A DNA stretch of 64,000 bases. Origin: Macropodus opercularis (lineage: Eukaryota > Chordata > Actinopteri > Anabantiformes > Osphronemidae). Shown in pieces: positions 55,300-64,000 of the stretch. The translations under genes and the position numbers were made by a program. The notes under the pieces are model-generated. The model worked only from the letters and a program-made list of their open reading frames with translations. It searched no databases and was not told the origin of the DNA. Every line of letters starts with the position of its first letter. Position 1 is the stretch's first letter. The stretch covers positions 18,435,001-18,499,000 of the forward strand of contig CM061106.1 of NCBI GenBank assembly GCA_030770545.1, in the 5' to 3' direction.

Positions 55300-55812
55300 T
55301 GTAACAACATCTAGGCATGGTACACTGAAATCACTGCTCTTACCATCCTCAGAGTACAGGGTTGGTAGAAAGAACGAATGGCACAGTAAAAGGGCGACTC
55401 AGGAAGACCATGGAACAAACAGGAAGACCGTGGCCTGAATGTATCGACCTTGTAAAACTATACATGAGCTACTAGCAATGTGCTAACACCCTTTTGAAAT
55501 AGTCTATGGTAGACTGTTCAGGCTACCTTTGTATACTGATGATGAAGACAAAGCACAGGAAGAATGTAAAATGTAAAATGTAAAAAGAATGTAATCAGTA
55601 GATTGGATGTCTAAAGACGTTGTGAGTGCAAATAATATGCCAGATGCTGTTGTCTCCCCAGGATAGCCTGACCAGGCCCGGGGACCTGGTCTTGATCAAA
55701 GTTATCAAACGCAAGTGCTGGTCCAGTCCATGCTGGGAAGGTCCACGCCAACTGCTGCAAAGATCGAGGAGAGAGCCACCTGGATTCATCGTAGTCACTG
55801 TAAACGAGTGAC
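55300..55812 (+). pseudogene. ERV-Tyr integrase C-terminal part
   Basis: Frames read STGLVERTNG region, FEIVYGRLFRLPLYTDDEDK, then (55626-55811) SPQDSLTRPGDLVLIKVIKR, WEGPRQLLQRSRREPPGF and a stop. The LTRPGDLVLIK segment is the SH3-like C-terminal domain of retroviral integrases. The catalytic Asp regions are deleted. Copy 1 keeps those and has lost this end. Confidence 0.7.
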
Positions 55813-56089
55813 CCCACTGGCCTGCAGCGAGTAGTGGTGGAAGGCTGGCTACAAAGGGTGGGGGAGCAATCCCCTGGTCTAAAACCAGTGAAGAAAACAA
55901 CTGAACCACACTCCACAACCATGGCCAACCAGCCGAAACGTCCCCATGATGTAATATGTGGTACCGATACACTAAGGTGTTAACGAGACCATACAACAAA
56001 CGTAGTTGTTACGTGTGTTTATTATGCCTCATTCATCAGCCCAAGTGACCATGTATGCTTTAGCCATTAACTACACTGAAAGGGTATGT

Positions 56090-56640
56090 TACGCCAATAT
56101 GGCCGCTACCTGTAGCCGCAATGCCAATCTATTAAAATTGGTGAAGGTCAAAACCGCAATATTGATGCTCTCAGACTCGTGACCCTTTAGAACAGGATGG
56201 TATTGGACCTCCTAACAGCAGTGGAAGGAGGAGTCTGTGTTAAGTTGGGAACTACTTGCTTAAAGCTTAAACACCAACATAAGGTTGCAAAGTGTTATGG
56301 CCCAGGACCATGTCAACACTCGTAATGATTGGCTGTCCTGGTTCACCTCTGTTTCCTGTTGGCAAATGTAGTTTTTCTTCTTTGTATGAGTTTTGCCCTG
56401 CTTGAGATGATATCTATGATGGAGAAGATGCTCACTAAAACCTTCTCTAACTTTTCCTGTTACAACAAAATATGGATCTTTAAGAGTATCTCAAACTGTA
56501 GCAACACAAGGACCAACAGGTCCTTCCAGAAATTTATCATGATGATGTCACTGGTTAAGAATGAAGCCCACATTGAAAATAGGAAACTAAGTGGTGATGG
56601 GTGGATGTTTAACAGCAGGCTTCACAAAATGATAAACAGG
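56090..56640 (+). pseudogene. ERV-Tyr envelope remnant, copy 2
   Basis: Interrupted frames after integrase include a transmembrane-subunit-like stretch near 56185-56260 (leucine-rich, then a small cysteine cluster) and a hydrophobic segment in the frame 56329-56652 (LVHLCFLLANVVFLLCMSF). Frameshifts make it non-functional. It ends at the purine tract AACAGGAGGGA before the 3' LTR. Confidence 0.55.
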
Positions 56641-57127
56641 AGGGATTGTTAGAATACAACTACTCACTGATGTTGTACCTTTTTATTTTGTGATTCTGTG
56701 AATGTTATTTTCTACTTATTTATAGAGTGGGACCTAACTTTTAAACGTCTAGTGTGTAAAACAGAGCATAGTTCAAGCTGAGGCTCTTCCTCCACTGTTG
56801 CTGTACTGTCCTGCCCACACCCATGTCTTATCTCTGCTGACAACTCTTGTGAATAAAAAGCTGAACCAGGAGGAGCTCGGTGATGTTGGGTGAAGTGGTA
56901 ACACACTGAGATCCCACCGAGCTCCCCTTGTACAAGTAAAATTTTGCGTGACTCCTGTACAATATTTCACTGTTATTGAACTGTATCTCCAGGTGTAATC
57001 AGCACTGTTGGTGATTTAAACCCAACAGTGTCATACAAACTACCTGGCTGAAGGGAGTATGTGTGATAAGGTCCAACCATACAATGAGATGGGAAGATCA
57101 GTGTGAGTGAAAACCTGTGTGTGAATG

Positions 57128-57877
57128 TGTTACAATCTCGCACACAAAACTATACTAAACTGGCAGTTCCAGGGGTAGGAAAGCCTGAGGCCCTGGAACT
57201 ATCGTTAACCGCCACAGGATGGCGCCAAACGAACAAGATGGGGGAGCTCAACCTAGAGCGTACTTCCCCACTCAAGATACCAAAATACAAAGGGGCTGCT
57301 CAAAACTAGAGCCTGTGCCCACACTAACAGGACTGTAGGGGGAGGACCCAATAGCACAACCCAAGACACTGAAGAACGGTAACTAACACTTTAATGGACA
57401 AATCAGAGGACGGAGTAACTTAACATAATACTACTAAACCAAAACATACCACAGACAAAACAGTGACAGACTTTCACTCCAACAGAAAACAGGAATCTAA
57501 ACAAGGACAAGGTGACTACACTTAAGCCCACACGAAACCCATACATTAAATACTAACCAAACTAAGTGGGACAGTACAAACACCAAACAAGCCTCAACTG
57601 GCACCCACATACTTTAACAGAAATCAACTCCGAACCTACAAACACAAACCAACACTCCAAATACTATTGAACACTTACTACATACAAACGTGGTCAACCT
57701 AATGACAAGCAGTAACACCAATGACGAGCCAGCAAATAACCAAACAGAGGAAGGAACTTAAATACAACACAGACAGGAAATCAAAAGCAGGTGAAAACAC
57801 GACGAGGCAAACCAGGAAGTGACAAAATAAAATGGAACCACAGCCCCCTCCAGCGGTTGGAGGGCCGAACTGTTACA
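57128..57877 (-). mobile_element. Solo LTR (gypsy-like), complete, with 5-bp target duplication
   Basis: TGTTACA...TGTTACA bounds 750 bp, and GAATG flanks it on both sides (57123-57127 and 57878-57882). The empty site GTGTGTGAATGAGCCCATT is present at 24084-24102 and 32556-32574. On the minus strand it begins TGTAACAGTTCGGCCC and contains GTATTTAAG and a GGCGCCATCCTGTGG box, as in LTR-G. It is absent from copy 1, so it inserted after the duplication. Confidence 0.93.
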
Positions 57878-58105
57878 GAATGAGCCCATTGAAAGTTTAA
57901 GCACTGGCCCAAGTGAATCTACACAACCACAGGGAACAAAATGGGGATGGGGTTGGTCTGTTGGCCAAATGGAACATGCGTTTAGACAGCAGGGTGGCTA
58001 AACCACTGTGTTACAATATATACAAAGCTCTTGTGTTTACATCGATCAGAAGACAGTGGTAGGTTCGCTGTAGGTGGTCTTCCTCATGCCAGCACGTACT
58101 AAACA

Positions 58106-58213
58106 TGCTGTAAAACAATTTTAATTAAACAGTGTCTCCCTACCTCCCTTTCCCATGAGAAAGAAAAAGCTCACTATTCTAAAATATTTCTGTAAGCAGG
58201 TATATAACTCATT
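58106..58213 (-). mobile_element. LTR-B fragment, minus strand
   Basis: CATGCTGTAAAACAATTTTA to TAAGCAGGTATATAACTCATT matches the middle of LTR-B. It marks the right end of the large duplication and joins the third copy of the gene-model exon 2. Confidence 0.7.
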
Positions 58214-58660
58214 CACTCTTGCAGACTGCAGCCACCACCTCTAGCTTGTAGCAGGAGTTTGGGCTGCTGGGCTCCAGACTCGTGGAGATGTTGATGATGT
58301 TGCCTTTGGGGTTGTACAGCTCCAGTATGTCATGGGGTCCTGCCTCAGCTGCAGAGCAGAACCGATCTGGACTAAACAGCTCTACATTGTTTTTGTCTTA
58401 CACTATCACGTGTATTGTCAGTCTATGAAAAATTCCTTTGACAAGTCAATAACATTGTGGAAAACTGAAACGTGGGACAGAATGGAACTTTGGAGTCACC
58501 ACTCGAAATAACACATAACAAATACAGAAAGATCATGTGACGCCAAGGTTATACTCATTTGGTAAGTGAGGAGCTGTCCGTCACAACTGTATCACTGTTT
58601 TCTACCTCCACAATATCAATTCATTACGCTTGAAGTGACTGCAGGCGTAAACAATCAAAT
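58214..58660 (-). pseudogene. Third copy of gene-model exon 2 and intron 1, truncated
   Basis: Exon 2 (58214-58366) has the same acceptor sequence (CTGTTTAGTCCAG here) and a few coding changes. It is cut before its donor by LTR-B. Intron 1 continues to about 58655, where gypsy gag begins, so exon 1 is missing. It is more diverged than copies 1 and 2. Confidence 0.55.
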
Positions 58661-58689
58661 TCTTTATTAATACTCTCTCTATGTTCTCT

Positions 58690-59310
58690 TAGATGACATC
58701 ACGAAGTCCACTAGAGAGGAAGCAGACCGAATCAGACGCCTTGGCCCCAGTAAAACTCGGCCAGTGACTGTTAAGGCAGCTCAGCTTGGCCCAGATAGTG
58801 ATGCAGCAAAGCAAGACAAAGCAGACCTGCAGTTACAAGCTATTTCTACCACTATTACGGAACTGACAGTACAAGTGTCCGCACTGGCTAAACACGTGGC
58901 GCGGATGGTAAGACCTGCTGACCTTTCACCAGCACGTGAAACACCCCCATCTGAGAGGCAGGCAGCCAGGGACAGGTGCAGTGACTGTATGCAGCGAAAC
59001 AAAATGAGTTGTCCTCACTGCTTTGGTTGTGGCCAGGCTGGACATCAAGCTATCGGCTGTCTGCAAAGGAAGTTGCCGGGAAACTGGGGGAGGTCACTGG
59101 AGAGGGACAGCCAGTGACCCCCATCAGAGAAGAGTCCCCTGTACGGGTTACATCTGCAAAAAGATCCAGAGCTGAACAACAAAACGGAACACGCCAGCCA
59201 CCACTGAGAAAACCCAGAGCACGGCTCATTGGGAAGCGTTGTATGGTCTCATGTTCTATTAATGGAGTCCCACTCACAATGTTGCTGGACTCAGGGCCCA
59301 GGTGACCATG
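58690..59310 (+). pseudogene. Ty3/gypsy gag C-terminus and protease start
   Basis: The 117-codon frame (58764-59117) reads LQLQAISTTITELTVQVSAL, then a zinc knuckle CPHCFGCGQAGHQAIGC (CX2CX4HX4C at 59024-59065). An overlapping frame follows with RLIGKRCMVSCSINGVPLTM and LLDSGPR, the start of an aspartic protease (DSG). It then stops at a deletion that skips nearly all of pol. It is the downstream continuation of the gag fragment at 6150. Confidence 0.8.
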
Positions 59311-59404
59311 GTGGGAAGAACCTGGATGGAGACTACACTCCCCAGTGTCCAAATTCAGCCCTTCTAGGTTTCCTGCTTTGTCAGGAAGGAGAGATCCTTC
59401 CTGA

Positions 59405-59700
59405 CAAAGCAGGATTCTGACCATTCCAATGAAGGCGGGGAATATACGTACTGCCTCAGAACCATACCTGTGTATGAAGGGAGAACGGCTGGACCTTGTA
59501 TACCTCAGGCAACACCACACATTGAGCTTAGACCTGTAGTTCCACAGTTTCAGCCGAGACAAGTCACTGAGACAGATGAAGTACAGCAGCAGAGTACACT
59601 AATACACCAGTTACAGTCCCACTACAAGCAGAGCCACCAGCAACTGTTGACATATCAGCAACAGAACCACCGGAGAACGTGTATCACTTGCTGTCGGTCC
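59405..59700 (+). pseudogene. Ty3/gypsy pol tail, third copy
   Basis: The frame 59470-59712 and its upstream part match the Gln-rich tail at 1940-2220 (GGEYTYCLRTI, RTAGPCIPQATPHIELRP). It follows the truncated protease directly, so this element is an internally deleted gypsy derivative. Confidence 0.75.
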
Positions 59701-59800
59701 AGACTCCCCTAGGTCTGGTGCATGTGCATTTTGGACCAAAAGAACAGTAATTTGCATGCTTTCGTCTTATGTGTGAAACATATATAGCATAAAAACGTTA
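59701..59800 (+). repeat. Repeat R fragment
   Basis: TTGGACCAAAAGAACAGTAA and TTCGTCTTATGTGTGAAACA match 2540-2600. It links the gypsy tail to a short LINE fragment. Confidence 0.6.
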
Positions 59801-59990
59801 CTTCACACTTTACACATCAGACTTCACATACAACACCAGCAGTTGTCACCTCCAGAAGTTCTCTGACGACTCGGCCATTGTTGGCTGTGTGTCTGAGGGG
59901 AAGAGCTGGAGTACAGGTCAGTCATCAGGGACTTTGTGAACTGGTGTGACAGCAACAGCCTGTGCTTAAACACCAGTAAACCGAAGGAGG
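59801..59990 (+). pseudogene. LINE RT fragment around the catalytic box
   Basis: Translation reads SDFTYNTSSCHLQKFSDDSA-like sequence, then FVNWCDSNSLCL. It covers the Asp-Asp box region missing at 2796-3540. It is cut at 59990 by retroviral integrase sequence. Confidence 0.65.
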
Positions 59991-60760
59991 CGAGAAGTAT
60001 TGTCTTACCATTGTAGACATGTGGTCTAAATGTATTGTTGGAATGGAAGTGTTTCCAGCAAAACATGCCTCTAGTGGCACAGTGGTCAAGGCTTTGGTAA
60101 CTGAAATACTTCCCCGATGGAGCATTCCAGAGAGGATTTCTAGTGACAATGGATCACATTTTGTAAATGAAACTATTGACCAAATAGGTTCCTTTTTAGG
60201 CACCGACATAAGAAAACACTGTGCGTACCATCCCGCCACTGGAGGGGCTATAGAGCGAGAAAATGGTAGCCTGAAACGCAAATTGGCTAAACGTTGTGCT
60301 GAGACTGGATTCACATGTATTACCAGTGGTGATGATGTACATGAGAATGAGACAAAGGTGTAGGGGGAATTTAAGTCCTTTTGAGATCCTGTTTGGAAAG
60401 TCCCCACACATGGGAATCCCACTGAGAGGCCGTTACCATCCACTTCACTTTGTGAAGATGACATGTTACAGTACTGTAAGTTTTTGTCTGCCGTTCTCTC
60501 TCAGATCTCTCAGCAGGTGACAGCAGCTTTACCAGTTCCAGCACAAGGGCCACTACACTCTCTGGAACCAGGCGACTGGATTGTGGTACGAGAACATCGC
60601 CCTAAACACTGGAAGGCACGCAAGTGGGTTGGACTCTTCCAGGTGCTACTGACTACGCATACGGCAGTGAAGGTTGCAGAGAGGGCGACGTGAATCCATG
60701 CGAGCCACTGCAGGAAGGTCCCGGAGCCAGTAGATGACTTCTCACCATGGTATCATTTTT
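59991..60760 (+). pseudogene. ERV-B integrase, core and C-terminal domain, broken
   Basis: The frame from 60019 reads MWSKCIVGMEVFPAKHASSG, then RISSDNGSHFVNETIDQIG and TGGAIERENGSLKRK. The second Asp and the Glu are 35 residues apart, as in D,D35E integrases. The first catalytic Asp lies in the damaged N-terminal edge (DMWSKC) and the upstream zinc domain is missing. Stops occur near 60362. The C-terminal domain follows in another frame (LEPGDWIVVREHRPKHWKAR, KWVGLFQVLLTTHTAVKVAE). It is the closest match to the remnant at 25680-26060. Confidence 0.75.
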
Positions 60761-60936
60761 CACGTTTCCCTTTTGACATGCTATATTAAAACATTAGAGT
60801 GTTGACCTTATTGAAACGAAAAGCGATTAAACTGTCATAAAAACTGCCATGGAGGATCATTCCTCTATTTGTCCACGAGGGGGCAGCGTCGGCACAGACT
60901 GAAAATGCAGCTGTATGGAATAAATACTTTGGGTAT
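60761..60936. other. Short spacer, no gene
   Basis: GACTGAAAATGCAGCTGTAT near 60898 resembles 33247-33270 in the first-exon/intron block. Nothing else is recognised. Confidence 0.4.
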
Positions 60937-62771
60937 TACAGTTTTTCTCAAATGCTAAAACACATTTCACAAACGTTTCCTCCATGTTCCCCAATGTCTA
61001 CACCCAACACCCTTTTCTAAAGCTACATAAACCCAACCACACCTTCTCACTTCAAAACTCAAACTGTCACACTAAAAGAGCAGCTCAAAGCTTTAAAAAA
61101 TTTAAACATTATACACATCATTACACACTACAGCAAAACAATTGAAAACACAATGCTCAATGTCTGAGAAAGTTCCATAACTGCCAATGCATATTTTTAG
61201 AAACTTTATAATAATGGATGTTCTTAGATCTCTGCAGATGATTAGGTTTTTAGATTTGTGAGTATAAATCTATAGTAAATTCTACATGTACACTACTGTA
61301 ACACAACTCAATGAAAAACAGAATCTATTGCACACAACAGTACTCTTGAAAACATGATCAGGGTGTGAAGTTTTTTTATTTACTTTATTCACATCAAACA
61401 CACCACAATCACTGTGCGGCATCATGACGCTGAGCTGCGATGGGCCACATCACCTGATCCACGTCACAGGCTATATGCCAGGCAGCGTGGGAAAAATGCC
61501 CTGGAATGGCAAATCCATCCTTGGAAGGCCTCCACTGGGATGTCAACACAGGCCAGCTCCATTGCCCTTAGGAGGTTCTCTCTGGTGTATGGTTGTCTGT
61601 CATAAACCTTCCATCTCCACGATAAGAAGAACTCCTCTATGGGGTTCAGGAAAGGGGAGTATGGTGGCAGACAGACGTTTAAAAAGTGGTTGCTGTTGGT
61701 AGTGAACCACTCTCTGATTTGGTTTGTTCTGTGGAAGCTTACATTGTCCCAAATGATCACATAAATGTGATGTGCAGGCCCAGGACGGTGTTGTTGGCAG
61801 TCCAGGAGGTCTTTTGGTTCCTCTAGGAAGGTGAGGAGACGTTGGGTGTTGTAAGACCCAAGGACAGCATGCCGGTGGGCAAGCCCCTCCAAACCCATGG
61901 CCACACAAAGAGTAATATTACCCCCCCGTTGGCCAGGAACCTCAGTGATGGCTCTTTGGCCAATGATGTTACGGCCTCTTTGCCTTCGTTTCTGCAGGTT
62001 GAAGGCAGCCTCATCCAGGAAGAGGTACTCATGAGGTCTGGCCATCGCGTCCAACTGTAATATCCTCTGTGAAGTGCACAGGTGTTCAGAACAACAGTCA
62101 ATCAGGTAGCACAGTATTGTCCAGAAGTAATGTAGGCCACTGAGCAACACAGTATGTCCACTAACTGTGCTGTAAACATGGATGTATACTTACTTGCACA
62201 TACTCGTAACGTAGGTCTTTGTGTCGCGCAGAGTTGCGCTCAAAGGGAACCCTATAGACCTGTTTCATCTGCATATTTTGGCGCCGGAGAACTCGGTCTA
62301 TTGTGGCCAAGCTGACATCCTCGATGCTCTCAAAGTTGACATTATCGGCAATAACTTTGTCTCTGATCTCCCGGAGTCTGATGAGGTTGTTCTCACGAAC
62401 CATATCCACAATGAGGGTTTCTTGTGCTGCTGTAAATATGGCAACCCTCCCACCTCTACGTGGCATTCTTTCAACTCTAAAGAAAGAAACGTGTTGTCTA
62501 TTGATATGTTTTACAATGCAGTAACAACTGATTTGAAACCAACAGACCTCTTTCACAGGCTTGTAAAATTGCATTGTGCCAAAGAAAGCAATAGAGTACA
62601 ATACCTGTTGTGTTGTCTGAATGCCCTGATAATGGTGGCCACGGTGAACCTACTCAGGTTTGGATGGACTCTTAGTCCTGCTTCAGCCATTGTCATGCCA
62701 TGGACAATGACATGGTCAATGACTGTAGCTCGCATCTCGTCCGTAATGATGGTGCTGTAGTGGAAAAACAT
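60937..62771 (-). mobile_element. Tc1/IS630-like DNA transposon with introns
   Basis: The left edge at 60937 (TACAGTTTTTCTCAAATGC), next to a TA-containing flank, looks like the 3' terminal repeat of a Tc1/mariner-type element in minus orientation. I could not find the matching inverted repeat on the right. The right edge after about 62771 is replaced by retroviral sequence. The element encodes the transposase at 61464-62771. Bases 60950-61460 are its non-coding 3' part. Confidence 0.65.
61464..62771 (-). CDS. Tc1/mariner (IS630-like) transposase, three exons
   Basis: Exon 1 (62771-62605), exon 2 (62476-62194) and exon 3 (62066-61464) are joined by GT..AG introns of 128 and 127 bp with good sites (CAACAG|GTATTG...CTTTAG; GTGCAA|GTAAGT...TTCACAG). 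The joined frame is about 350 residues and open throughout. Residues 1-150 hold helix-turn-helix-like DNA-binding segments (DHVIVHGMTMAEAGLRV; DRVLRRQNMQMKQVYRVPF). The DDE core has YLFLDEAAFNL (Asp about 168), IIWDNVSFHR (Asp about 257) and LPPYSPFLNPIEEFF (Glu about 294, 36 residues after the second Asp). All three acidic residues are present. The start at 62771 is tentative, since CACTACAG just downstream could be an acceptor for an earlier exon. Confidence 0.85.
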
Positions 62772-62809
62772 TAGTATATGTTAGTGGGTTTAGGATACAG
62801 TTAGAGTAG

Positions 62810-63270
62810 AATAGATATTGTTTAGGCTTTGTTCATTTCTAGGGAATATGATTGTACAGGACGCTTGCTGGCCTTCGGTGGCTCCGAGGATATCTGACCG
62901 GTAGAGCAGAACAATTTGGGCAAAACATTCTGACCTGGTAACCAAAGCAATGGAGTCAAAACAAGTGGCTGTAATCACAAATGTTTGCATTTGGGCTGAC
63001 GCAAACAGAGGGATTAAAACATGCTCCCGAGGAATCTCGGGAGGAGAGTTCTTTGCCTGCCGTAGAGACAACTCGTTTTTCTGTGGTCAGGCCTGGGGCT
63101 CCCCGAGCGCTAGCAAGCATCCTCCTTGCAAGGAAGAAGGTGACTCCGCATATCTGCCTTTGCATTCTTTCATCTCAGCACTGAGAATAAATCTACAATT
63201 GATTGGCTGAAACCTAATGCTGCCTCGGCTTGAGTTCTTCTGAGTTGGGACATTTCTATCCACTACAAAG
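62810..63270 (+). mobile_element. Probable retroviral LTR (U3-R-U5), start undefined
   Basis: The stretch has GAGGGATTAAAACATGC (possible TATA variant near 63012), AGAATAAATCTAC (AATAAA near 63186) and a 3' end at TATCCACTACA near 63270. A primer-site-like TTGGCGTCACGAACTTGGG follows within a few bases. The LTR start is not certain. No similar copy occurs in the window. Confidence 0.45.
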
Positions 63271-63271
63271 T

Positions 63272-63291
63272 TGGCGTCACGAACTTGGGAA
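63272..63291 (+). promoter_or_regulatory. Possible primer binding site
   Basis: TTGGCGTCACGAACTTGGG follows the presumed LTR end and begins TGG as primer sites do (complement of CCA). I could not assign the tRNA from memory. Confidence 0.35.
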
Positions 63292-64000
63292 ACAAGGAAG
63301 CCAAATTAAGAAGAACACTGATACCTGGAGGCTGATGGAAAATTGAGGACAACATTCATCCGGCTGGTGCCTGGACGCAGACGACGTCACGTGTGGCCAC
63401 AGGTAAAAAAATTGCGTTTTGCTTTAAGTTGACGTACTCTGTGTCTGGGATCAGGTGGAGAATGTTGGTAAGACTGACTGACAAAGTCATATAATTTGCC
63501 TAAACAGTTAAATTCTAATTTGGCGGCCTTAAGAAAAGAATTTTGTTGTGGGGGAAACCCTGTATGTTGTGGTGGATGTAAAGGCAAGATATCGGGTCAC
63601 TTGTACTAACATTGCTTTAAATAACTAACCAGCTTCATGTGTTTCATGTGTGTTTCTTCTATGATTATAAAAATGATACAGCCTATTGACATCTAAAAGT
63701 TGAATATTGTAACGGACGCAGTTTGGCTCTGGGAAAATTGTGGGCGTTTGAGTCTGGGATTAGAGAAAATTATTGTTTAAGACGCTGTATAAGTACAAAA
63801 GACTGACTTGCACGGGCTCTGCATGGTTTGGAACGAGCGCCTCCTCAACACGGATTGGAAATGGCAGATTATTTTGTTTAAGGTTGAGAAATTAGCACAG
63901 GAGTTTTGCAGAGGCAGCAGTCCGTTTGTGCGCTCACAGTGGGTTTTGGCTCCAGAAATTTTAATGTGCGATCAATTAGAGACGAATAATTGTACTGGTA
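63292..64000 (+). other. Retroviral leader-like sequence, runs off the window
   Basis: No gag frame is seen before the window ends. GTGGCCACAG|GTAAAAAA near 63402 could be a splice donor. If the LTR call is right, gag should start shortly beyond 64000. Confidence 0.35.

Larger units (their letters stand above)
53467..57027 (+). mobile_element. ERV-Tyr provirus, copy 2, 5'-truncated
   Basis: The 5' LTR begins inside, at AAAGCATAGTGCAGCC. A deletion removed its start and the left flank. The primer site at 53732-53749 reads TGGACCTTCGAGCCAAAT (three mismatches to the tRNA-Tyr type). Leader repeats, a gag start with ATG changed to ATA (54252), protease, integrase C-terminus, envelope pieces and a complete 3' LTR (56647-57027) follow. 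The 3' flank GTGTCATACAAAC is the same as in copy 1, so it is the same insertion. Confidence 0.85.
34390..58105 (+). repeat. Large direct duplication, copy 2
   Basis: The block repeats 1-24300 in order and orientation. Main differences from copy 1: 60 bp missing after 36524; 446 bp missing near 38320; 883 bp missing near 43846; about 360 bp extra LINE 3' UTR sequence near 45900-46260; about 300 bp missing near 48694; an extra unit U (49880-51940) in place of copy 1 positions 16880-18495; about 430 bp missing at 53467; and a solo LTR inserted at 57128. Confidence 0.95.

Overview
This window looks like teleost fish nuclear DNA. It has L2-type LINE reverse transcriptases, Ty3/gypsy and retrovirus-like LTR elements with tRNA primer sites, Penelope-like GIY-YIG remnants, a Tc1/mariner-type transposase and spliceosomal GT..AG introns. 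There is no prokaryotic operon structure, and I saw no rRNA or tRNA gene. Almost everything is repeat-derived. Nearly all coding stretches are broken by frameshifts, stops or truncation.

The main architecture is a large direct duplication. Bases 1 to about 24300 (copy 1) recur, in the same order and orientation, from 34390 to about 58105 (copy 2). The offset starts at 34389 and drifts with indels. Each copy carries the same mosaic: a Tc1/mariner-like MITE, a gypsy pol tail, LINE RT fragments, a small intron-containing gene model on the minus strand, gypsy gag, LTR fragments, a Penelope endonuclease, an L2 LINE, a minus-strand retroviral pol/env remnant, a TATA-plus-exon promoter-like block and a retrovirus-like provirus with a tRNA-Tyr primer site. 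The copies differ by discrete events: an 883-bp and a 446-bp deletion, an additional 2-kb LINE/Penelope unit, a solo LTR insertion, and complementary deletions inside the provirus.

Between the copies (24.3-34.4 kb) lies a nested pile of retroviral fragments. These include the 3' end of an ERV with PPT and 3' LTR, two minus-strand gag regions, a 13 x 34-bp minisatellite in an ERV leader, and a third partial promoter-like block. After copy 2 (58.1-64 kb) come a deleted gypsy gag/protease, an ERV integrase, a three-exon Tc1/IS630-like transposase gene with apparently intact splice sites, and an LTR/leader that runs off the end of the window.

In the entries, 'LTR-B' is an LTR family that starts TGTAATGG and ends CTCTACA. 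'ERV-Tyr' is the family with the tRNA-Tyr primer site. 'LTR-G' is a gypsy-like LTR family with the motif GGCGCCATCTTGTGG. 'R' is a dispersed/tandem repeat of about 197 bp found at many element junctions. No intact host gene is certain. The best host-like candidates are the minus-strand three-exon model (4929-5810 and its copies) and the promoter/first-exon block near 19.35 kb.
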